From contig NC_021985.1 of NCBI RefSeq assembly GCF_000444875.1, forward strand, positions 248,001 to 312,000: 64,000 nucleotides of DNA, given 5' to 3'. Numbering within the stretch: position 1 is the stretch's first letter; every line of letters begins with the position of its first letter. The position numbers and the translations under genes were made by a program. Below are positions 58,294 to 64,000 of the stretch, piece after piece. The stretch comes from Streptomyces collinus Tu 365 (GTDB lineage: Bacteria; Actinomycetota; Actinomycetes; Streptomycetales; Streptomycetaceae). The notes beneath the pieces are model-generated. The model was given only the letters and a program-made list of their open reading frames with translations. It was not told where the DNA came from and did no database searches.

Positions 58294-59631
58294 ATGCCGC
58301 GTGTCGTTGTCGTAAGTCCCCCGTTCATGTCCCACGCGCGACCGTTGTCGGTCCTGGCCGGGGCTCTGCGCCGGCGCGGTGCGGACGTGTACTTCGCCTG
58401 CGCTCCGACCTTCGAGCATCTGGCGCGGGAGGCCGGGGTGGGCTTCGAGCCGCTCTCCGTGACGCGGAATGCCAACACCGGGGTGGCCGAGGCGACCGAA
58501 CAGGACGCCCGGGAGGCGGCCCGGCTGGCGGAGTTCCTGGACGCCACCAGGAAGGGTGCCGTGTCGACGCTGCTGGTCCAGACCCGCCATCGGCGGGCTG
58601 ACATGCTGGCCGACCCGGACGGGGTGCTCGACGCGCTGCGCTCGGCCGACCGACGGCTGCGCCCCGACTGGTACGTCGTGGACCAGCTCAGCTACCCGGT
58701 CACCCTGGCCCTGCACTGCCTGGGCGTGCCCTACGCGACCTTCTGCCCCGGACATCCCAGCTATGTGCTCTCCGGCCCCGACGCCTACTTCGGCGTCCCC
58801 TACGCCTGGCCCGACGCACTGCGGCCCGAACCGGAGCGGCTGCGGGAGCTGAGGGCCGCGGCGCGGCAGAGCGACGAGGCCTTCACCGCCCTGTTCGCGG
58901 CCTTCGCCCGGCGGCACGCGCCTTCCCGGCCGGCTCCGGGCCGCGCCTTCGCCCACAGCTCGCCGCACGCAGTCGTCTACGCCTACCCGGCGTTCCGCTG
59001 GCTGCCGACGCCTCCGCCGGGACCGGTGCGCCTGTTCGCCGGGCACATGGCCGCACTCCCGGACCCCCTCGACGCGAAGTGGGAGGCGCGCCTGAAACTG
59101 CTGCGTTCGAGCGGCGAGAGGCTCGTCCTCGTCGCGCTCGGTACGTTCCTGTCCGCGCGCGACGACGTCCTGCGCACCGTCGTCACCGGGTTGCTCGACG
59201 GCATGCCGGACGTGTCGGTCGTCGTCGCGGCCGGAGAACGGGCCGCCGCGCTGGCCGATCTCGCGGGCGAACGGACCGTGGTGGTGCCGTCGGTGCCCCA
59301 GCGCGCGCTCCTGGAGCGGGTGGACGCGATGGTGCACCACGGTGGCAGCAACTCCTTCACCGAATGCCTGCGGGCGGGCGTGCCCGCGGTGGTGCTGCCG
59401 TTCTCCAGCGACCAGTTCTCCGTGGCCCGGGACGCGGAGCGCGCCGGTGCCGGTGTGGTGCTCGACCCGAACACGCTGTCGCCGGCCGATGTCCCTGCGG
59501 CGCTCGGGACGCTGTGGCGGACCGCGAGCCCGCGTATGCCCGGTCTGGCCGCGGCGGTACGGCGGCGGGGGCCCGGGTGGGCGGCTGGAGAGCTGCTGGC
59601 CGCCATGGGCCGGCGGACGTCGGCGGACTGA
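58294..59631 (+). CDS. GT1 (UGT-type) glycosyltransferase
   Basis: 445 residues; ATG 58294 with GAGGGG six bases upstream. GT-B fold: N-terminal PRVVVVSPPFMSHARPLSVL with the usual catalytic histidine, and a C-terminal donor-binding motif VHHGGSNSFTECLRAGVPAV, followed by LPFSSDQFSVARDAERAGAG. This pattern matches the macrolide/flavonoid glycosyltransferase (MGT) family acting on small lipophilic acceptors. The acceptor and sugar are unknown. The longer upstream start at 58105 overlaps the divergent gene and was rejected. Confidence 0.9.
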   Translation: MPRVVVVSPPFMSHARPLSVLAGALRRRGADVYFACAPTFEHLAREAGVGFEPLSVTRNANTGVAEATEQDAREAARLAEFLDATRKGAVSTLLVQTRHRRADMLADPDGVLDALRSADRRLRPDWYVVDQLSYPVTLALHCLGVPYATFCPGHPSYVLSGPDAYFGVPYAWPDALRPEPERLRELRAAARQSDEAFTALFAAFARRHAPSRPAPGRAFAHSSPHAVVYAYPAFRWLPTPPPGPVRLFAGHMAALPDPLDAKWEARLKLLRSSGERLVLVALGTFLSARDDVLRTVVTGLLDGMPDVSVVVAAGERAAALADLAGERTVVVPSVPQRALLERVDAMVHHGGSNSFTECLRAGVPAVVLPFSSDQFSVARDAERAGAGVVLDPNTLSPADVPAALGTLWRTASPRMPGLAAAVRRRGPGWAAGELLAAMGRRTSAD

Positions 59632-59657
59632 TCCCGGCGCCGTCGTGCCGGGGTGGG

Positions 59658-60452
59658 TCAGCCGGGCCGCGTGGCGTGTGCGGGCAGGGGCACCGGCGGG
59701 CCGAAGACCACCGGGAGACCGGGAGCGTACAGAACGCTCACGGGCTCGCCCTGCGGCCTCGACAGCCCGGCCGCCGCGACCAGTTCGTCCTGCCAGCCCA
59801 GCAGGGTGCACCTGCGGAAGGACCAGGCGGGGTGTGCGTTGGGGAGGTAGTAGGTGCGCCCGAGGAACCGCTCGTGCAGCCCCCAGCGCTGAGTGAGGAA
59901 CTCCTCCAGCGGCGTGGCCGCCACCGGCTCGTCCGCCACGTCCAGCCACACCCGTGCGGCGGCTCGCGCACCCTGGCGCCCACCCGTGCGGTACAGCAGC
60001 CGGCTGTCGAACCACTGGCTGTGGATGCGGGACCACCGGTAGGGCAGGCCGAACGCGCCGCGGGCCGCCAGTACGGGCAGCAGTCGGTCGCAGTCGAGCG
60101 AACGGAACACCACCCCGCGGCGTCCCGTGGCGTCGCGGCTGTACAGGCGGACGTTGACCTCGCCGAAGCTCCCCAGGTAGGGCAGGGCCGGCGCCCGGCC
60201 GAAGGCGAGGTCGTCCATGCGGAAGAAGACCAGGCCGACGTACGCCCGGCCCTGGTGGAGGTCGGGCACGGTGCCGGCCGGCAGCAGCCGGGCCACCTCG
60301 AACGGGTCGGCGGGCCAGTGCAGGAACACCAGGTCCCGCCAGCGCTGCCGGAACAGCACGCGCCGCACCGTACGCGGAGCCAGCGGGGTCAACGCCTCCG
60401 CGGGCCGGGTGCGGTGGTACGAAGGGCCGTACGCGAGACGTCTCCTCGGCAT
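59658..60452 (-). CDS. DUF2071 (YqjF-like) protein
   Basis: 264 residues; ATG 60452 with GGTAGGG upstream. DUF2071 marks: VLFRQRWRDLVFLHWPADPF, YVGLVFFRMDDLAF, YLGSFGEVNVRLYSRDATGR, VFRSLDCDRLLPVLAARGAF and FLTQRWGLHERFLGRTYYLP. The family is related to acetoacetate decarboxylase in fold, with no established reaction. It begins 7 bases after the SDR stop, so the two form an operon. Confidence 0.85.
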   Translation of the reverse strand: MPRRRLAYGPSYHRTRPAEALTPLAPRTVRRVLFRQRWRDLVFLHWPADPFEVARLLPAGTVPDLHQGRAYVGLVFFRMDDLAFGRAPALPYLGSFGEVNVRLYSRDATGRRGVVFRSLDCDRLLPVLAARGAFGLPYRWSRIHSQWFDSRLLYRTGGRQGARAAARVWLDVADEPVAATPLEEFLTQRWGLHERFLGRTYYLPNAHPAWSFRRCTLLGWQDELVAAAGLSRPQGEPVSVLYAPGLPVVFGPPVPLPAHATRPG

Positions 60453-60459
60453 GTCCGCC

Positions 60460-61161
60460 CTACCGCACCACTTCGAGTGCCGCACCGCTGCCGGGACGCA
60501 CAAGTCTCGCCCCCTCGGAGAGCGCCCGCACGATCACGTCCACTGCCTCCGGAACGGGCAATCCCCGCGGCAGCGGCGGCGCTTGGCCCGCGACGGCGCG
60601 CCCGGCGAAGCCCGTGTCCATGTGGGGCAGGTTGATCTCCAGCACGGTCACGCCCTGGCGTCGCCGCTCCCGGCGGACCGCCGTGAGCCAGGTGGCCAGC
60701 GCGGCCTTGGCGGCGGCGTAGTCCGCCATCCGAGCCGGTGCCGCCTCGGCGACGATCCCGGTGACGGCCGCGAGGACGCCGCCCTCGGGCAACCGGTCCC
60801 CGGCGGCCCGCAGGAACGCCATGGGGGCCAGCGCGTTCACCGCCATCAGGTGTTCGGACACCGCGTCCTCCACCTCCCCGGCCGACCCGAAGGCCGCGAC
60901 TCCGACGCATACGACGACGCCGTCCAAGCCGCCCAGTTCCGCCGCCGCCCAGTCGACGGTCTTCGCACAGGAGTCGGCGTCCCAGGCGTCGAAGGTGCGG
61001 GCGGGAGCGTGCTCGCACGCCGCCGAGACACGGGTGAGGGCCTCGCGGTCACGTCCGGCCAGTGCCGTGCGCGTACCGAGGGCGCACAGTCGTACGGCGA
61101 GCGCCGCCCCGATCTCCCCGGTGGCACCCGGCACCAGAATCCGTGCATCTCTCAGGTCCAT
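60460..61161 (-). CDS. SDR-family oxidoreductase
   Basis: 233 residues; ATG 61161 with GAGG upstream. Rossmann motif LVPGATGEIGAALAVRL, a conserved VVVCVGVAAFG in place of NAG, and an active-site YxxxK in ADYAAAKAALATWL. The catalytic serine position is TGIVAEAAPARMADY with threonine/glycine rather than serine, so activity should be checked. It is the first gene of an operon with the DUF2071 gene, close to the GT1 gene. The substrate is unknown. Confidence 0.85.
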   Translation of the reverse strand: MDLRDARILVPGATGEIGAALAVRLCALGTRTALAGRDREALTRVSAACEHAPARTFDAWDADSCAKTVDWAAAELGGLDGVVVCVGVAAFGSAGEVEDAVSEHLMAVNALAPMAFLRAAGDRLPEGGVLAAVTGIVAEAAPARMADYAAAKAALATWLTAVRRERRRQGVTVLEINLPHMDTGFAGRAVAGQAPPLPRGLPVPEAVDVIVRALSEGARLVRPGSGAALEVVR

Positions 61162-61372
61162 GCCCCGCCTCGCCTTCCTTGCCGACGACCTGGCACTACG
61201 TGTCTGGTTCGTTGGTCGGCCGTCGGCCGGATGCAGACGCGGGCACACCAGGAACGGCACGTCGGCCCGCCGGCGGCTTACCGGGGTCGACGGCGTTCCC
61301 GGTCCGGGTCGGTCTCGCCGCCGCCAGCGACCGTCTCGCGGCCTCGGATGTCGTCCTCTGATCAGGTACGGG

Positions 61373-61849
61373 TCAGTCCCACATGTTGAAGATCACGTCC
61401 CCGACAGATCCAGGACGCCAGTACGTCAGATCCTTCCCCTGGGCCAGCGCCGCCGGCGGCTGGGTGGCCGCCCGCGACCAGTCCATGTCCAGCTCGGCCG
61501 CCGTCAGCAGACGAATCCGCGACACGGCCGCGATGGCCGATCCGATGGCGGGGTCGTCGACGAAAGAAAGCGGCCAGAAGGACGACTCGCCGGGAGGAGC
61601 TGCCAGGGCGAGCAGCGGCAGGGTCTGATGGCACAGGACCGCCACCCGGCGATCACGGAAAGCGATCACTACGTGGTGAAAGCTGGGCGGGAAGCGACCG
61701 TCGGACACCGACTCGACGTGCCCACCTGTTCGGCGAGCGATCTCGTAGCAGACGGCCTTGAAGTCGGCCAGTGCCGGAGCCTCTTCGTCTCCGGGCGGCC
61801 ACTGCCAATGTGGGTCCGTGGCCTGACTTCGCTGTTCGCCCCGCCCCAT
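61373..61849 (-). CDS. hypothetical protein
   Basis: 158 residues from ATG 61849. Readable segments include ALADFKAVCYEIARRTGGHV, FHHVVIAFRDRRVAVLCHQT and LLPLLAL-like core strands, ending GDVIFNMWD. It is soluble, with no signal. The alternation of strand and helix would suit an immunity-protein-like or SMI1/KNR4-type fold, but this is only an impression. No operon partner within 200 bases. Confidence 0.6.
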   Translation of the reverse strand: MGRGEQRSQATDPHWQWPPGDEEAPALADFKAVCYEIARRTGGHVESVSDGRFPPSFHHVVIAFRDRRVAVLCHQTLPLLALAAPPGESSFWPLSFVDDPAIGSAIAAVSRIRLLTAAELDMDWSRAATQPPAALAQGKDLTYWRPGSVGDVIFNMWD

Positions 61850-61946
61850 GGCGCGATCCTAGCGCCGACGTCAGGCGGGCCGTCCGGAGAAGTCCCCCAC
61901 GATCACCATCTGCCACGCCCCTCCACGGTTGCCGACGCCGACGTCA

Positions 61947-61961
61947 CCCCGCTGTGCGGGG
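61947..61961. terminator. short hairpin
   Basis: CCCCGC-TGT-GCGGGG, 6-bp stem. It resembles the core of a type I-E CRISPR repeat, but only one copy exists in the window. It most probably is a minor hairpin in the 61850-62291 gap, which otherwise holds one small ORF and the deacetylase promoter. Confidence 0.3.
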
Positions 61962-62087
61962 ATCCCCACTACCGGCGACATGTCCGCTATCAACCATTCT
62001 GCAACACTCTTCGGTCGGGCGGCTCTGCCGTGCAGGTGCCGGAGGGCGAGAGCGGCGTGCGTTCCGCTGCGGTGGGCCGACGTCGCC

Positions 62088-62180
62088 TTAGTCGCGCGCG
62101 GTGACGAAGACGGGGTTCTCGTCGACGAGGACGACAGCCTGCGCGACGGTGCCGACGGCGGCGTCGTGGGCTCTGGTCAT
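62088..62180 (-). CDS. 30-residue ORF with a strong ribosome-binding site
   Basis: ATG 62180 is preceded by GGAGG eight bases upstream. The peptide MTRAHDAAVGTVAQAVVLVD followed by ENPVFVTARD ends at a TAA. It could be a real small protein, a leader peptide, or the 5' end of a truncated gene. It is divergent from the deacetylase. Confidence 0.4.
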   Translation of the reverse strand: MTRAHDAAVGTVAQAVVLVDENPVFVTARD

Positions 62181-62291
62181 ATTCTCACCCTCCGCCGAAC
62201 TTCACCTTTCACACCGCTGAACTTCGCTTTTCATGCCGCGGTTACCTTCCAGCAGAGTCAAGGTCAGCTTTGCAGGCAGGAGAGCGGTGCG

Positions 62292-63167
62292 GTGAAGCGA
62301 CGCAACACAGGCAGCAGGTTCTGCGCCCCGCTGGTCAGCGTGCTCCTGGCTGTGTCCGTAGGCGGCTGCGGCATGAGCGGTGGCAACGCGACCGGCCCGG
62401 CGGCCACCTCGTCGACGTCCGCCGGCGTCCGCGGCACCCCCGGGGCCACGTCGCACGTCACGGCTGAGCCCGCCACCTGGCACAAGTGGGGCCTGACACC
62501 GCTGCCCGCGACTCCCGAGCCCCCCGCGGACAAACCCCTCAAGCTGTCGGCGACCGGCCCGATCCCGGTCTTCAGCCATGTACCGACATCCCAGAAGGTC
62601 GTCTTCATCACCGTCGACGACGGACTGGAAAAGGACCCCAAGTTCATCGAGATGATGCGGGACCTGAAGATCCCGATCACGATGTTCCTGATGAACGACG
62701 CCATCAAGTCGGACTATGGGTACTTCAAGCCACTGCAGGCGATGGGCAACCACATCCAGAACCACACCCTGCACCATCCCGCGATGAACACCATCCCTCT
62801 GAGCCGCCAGAAGCAAGAGGTGTGCGGCGATCAGAAGATCCTCACTCAGCAGTTCGGCACCGCCCCGTTCCTCTTCCGGCCGCCCTACGGGGCGTACAAC
62901 AACAACACCAAGACCGCGGTGGGAGATTGCGGGCCGCGAGCGATCGTCTGGTGGCGCGAATCCATGCAGGTACGCAATCTGCAGTACCAAGAGCCACGCA
63001 AGAAGTTGCGCCCCGGCGACATCATCCTCGCCCACTTCCGCGGTCCTGCGGAGCTCAAGGGCACCACCATGACGGAGATGTTCGCGAATCTGCTCAAGTG
63101 CATCCGGGCACAGGGCTTCGCGGTAGCCCGCCTGGAGGACTACATCCAGCCGCCGACCGGACATTGA
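62292..63167 (+). CDS. polysaccharide deacetylase (CE4) lipoprotein
   Basis: 291 residues from GTG 62292 with AGGAG upstream. The N-terminus RRNTGSRFCAPLVSVLLAVS followed by VGGC is a lipoprotein signal with cysteine 26. NodB/CE4 motifs: TVDDG (metal-binding aspartate pair), HTLHHPAM (metal histidines), FRPPYGAYN and ILAHF. These enzymes remove acetyl groups from chitin-like or peptidoglycan sugars at the cell surface. Distance to the next gene (113 bases, same strand) allows co-transcription with the esterase. Confidence 0.92.
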   Translation: MKRRNTGSRFCAPLVSVLLAVSVGGCGMSGGNATGPAATSSTSAGVRGTPGATSHVTAEPATWHKWGLTPLPATPEPPADKPLKLSATGPIPVFSHVPTSQKVVFITVDDGLEKDPKFIEMMRDLKIPITMFLMNDAIKSDYGYFKPLQAMGNHIQNHTLHHPAMNTIPLSRQKQEVCGDQKILTQQFGTAPFLFRPPYGAYNNNTKTAVGDCGPRAIVWWRESMQVRNLQYQEPRKKLRPGDIILAHFRGPAELKGTTMTEMFANLLKCIRAQGFAVARLEDYIQPPTGH

Positions 63168-63280
63168 ACCAACCAGAGATCCCGTGCCCGATCGGACATC
63201 CGGCGACAAAGGACCAGAGCAAGCCCTCGCGACGAAGTGCGGGCGGCTGCCGGGCAGAAAGCGCAGACAGGTAACATCCC

Positions 63281-64000
63281 ATGGGTCTCACAAGCGACAA
63301 GGTGCTGATGCTGGCGACCGTCCTCGCCGCCGTACTGTTCCTCGGCACGGTATGGCTGTGGCCGCGCCTGGCCCGGCGTAACTGGCGGGCCGTCAGCGGA
63401 CGGTTCGGGTTGCTGCTCGCCACCCAGGTGGCGGCCCTCGCCACGGTGGGACTCGCCACCAACCAGGCGTTCGGCTTCTACGCCAGTTGGTCCGACCTGT
63501 TCGGCCAGGAGACCGACCAGGGAGTGGTCGTCGACCACATGGCGGAAAGCGGCGGCAGCCCCGTCCAAGTGCTCTCCGCCTCCCCTGTCATCGGTGCGAG
63601 CAGCGCGCTGCCGCAGATGGCCGGGCAGGTCCAGAAGGTCGACATCATCGGCCGTACGACCCATCTCGCCACGCCGGCGTTCGTGTACCTACCCCCGGAG
63701 TACTTCCAGCCGCAGAACCACGCGCGCAGGTTCCCGGTGACCGTCGTTCTCACGGGATACCCGGGCACGGCCCAGGCGCTGGTGGACAAGCTGGACTACC
63801 CGAGCACGATCCAGCAGCTGGCCAAAAAGGGGAAGGTGCAGCCGATGATCCTGGTGATGCTACGTCCGACCGTGGCGCCGCCACGGGACACCGAGTGCGT
63901 CGACGTTCCCGGGGGCCCGCGGACCGAGACGTTCTTCGCCAAGGATCTGCGCGATTCGGTGATGGCCCACTACCGGGTCGACAAGACGCCCGCCAGCTGG
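63281..64000 (+). CDS. membrane-anchored esterase (antigen 85/PF00756-like), 5' part
   Basis: 240 codons from ATG 63281, cut by the window edge. Two hydrophobic helices at the N-terminus (about 8-28, VLMLATVLAAVLFLGTVWLW, and about 40-60, FGLLLATQVAALATVGLATN) anchor it. The exterior part begins with FVYLPPEYFQPQNHARRFPV, VTVVLTGYPG and ILVMLRPTV, the pattern of the putative esterase family that includes mycolyltransferases. The catalytic GxSxG would lie just beyond the edge. It could act on cell-surface esters together with the deacetylase. Confidence 0.8.
   Translation, partial: MGLTSDKVLMLATVLAAVLFLGTVWLWPRLARRNWRAVSGRFGLLLATQVAALATVGLATNQAFGFYASWSDLFGQETDQGVVVDHMAESGGSPVQVLSASPVIGASSALPQMAGQVQKVDIIGRTTHLATPAFVYLPPEYFQPQNHARRFPVTVVLTGYPGTAQALVDKLDYPSTIQQLAKKGKVQPMILVMLRPTVAPPRDTECVDVPGGPRTETFFAKDLRDSVMAHYRVDKTPASW

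Noticed and set aside
61947..61961. Possible CRISPR repeat core (CCCCGC-TGT-GCGGGG)
   Set aside because: Only a single copy with no spacers, and far from the cas remnants. Kept only as a minor hairpin.
1..64000. tRNA, rRNA or tmRNA genes
   Set aside because: No cloverleaf-like or rRNA-like segment was noticed in any intergenic region on reading; a tRNAscan run would be decisive.

Overview
The window is high-GC (about 70 percent), with dense ORFs, GTG/TTG starts and gene families typical of Streptomyces: a conservon (cvnA-D), ECF41 sigma factors, anti-sigma/STAS switches, many TetR/LysR/XRE regulators and an RHS protein. The large number of gene fragments, frameshifted genes and insertion-sequence remnants suggests an accessory, chromosome-arm-like region rather than core chromosome. 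No rRNA, tRNA or CRISPR array was seen.

Layout. 1-6.2 kb: the end of an unknown gene, a frameshifted gene, then two ECF41 sigma/flavoprotein oxidoreductase modules in mirror orientation that share a conserved upstream promoter motif. 6.7-13.5 kb: an aminoglycoside-phosphotransferase-like kinase, an NHL-repeat protein, a processive-type GT2 glycosyltransferase translationally coupled to a small membrane protein, and a divergent anti-sigma kinase/STAS antagonist pair. 13.6-22.9 kb: an operon of allophanate hydrolase, a biotin-dependent urea/guanidine carboxylase and two DUF1989 proteins, next to a TetR regulator and an APC permease. The DUF1989 pair marks this as a probable guanidine-assimilation locus. 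Near-identical palindromes (candidate TetR operators) and GlnR-like boxes lie in front of both the enzyme operon and the permease.

23-29 kb: a decayed HTH gene, a complete conservon plus GAF protein, a frameshifted secreted-protein gene and a LysE exporter. 29-39 kb: an acyl-CoA oxidase, a decayed GH5 remnant, a PRC-barrel protein, a graveyard of gene fragments, a large HTH-STAND-type NTPase with a divergent 59-residue membrane protein, a small lipoprotein, an intact SH3-like secreted protein beside a decayed relative, and an SDR/TetR pair with a palindromic operator. 39-46 kb: an IS701-type transposase remnant, a LysR/carboxymuconolactone-decarboxylase pair, decayed type I-E cas genes (cse2, cas7), an alpha/beta hydrolase with a dehalogenase-type nucleophile motif, and an HTH membrane regulator.

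46.5-50.4 kb: an exported RHS-repeat protein followed on the same strand by two tiny membrane proteins. 50.7-53 kb: an FAD monooxygenase/TetR pair flanked by an inverted duplication of the tetR 3' end and an IS5-type transposase fragment. 53.3-61.2 kb: an F420-reductase-like protein, a DinB/maleylpyruvate-isomerase-like protein, a fused ArsR-SRPBCC regulator with a probable leaderless transcript, then a GT4 and a GT1 glycosyltransferase, a DUF2071 protein and an SDR. 61.4-64 kb: a hypothetical protein, a polysaccharide deacetylase lipoprotein and the 5' part of a membrane-anchored esterase.

Regulation is a recurring theme: at least five regulator/target gene pairs carry visible palindromes between them. 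All functional assignments are from reading sequence motifs; no database search was run.
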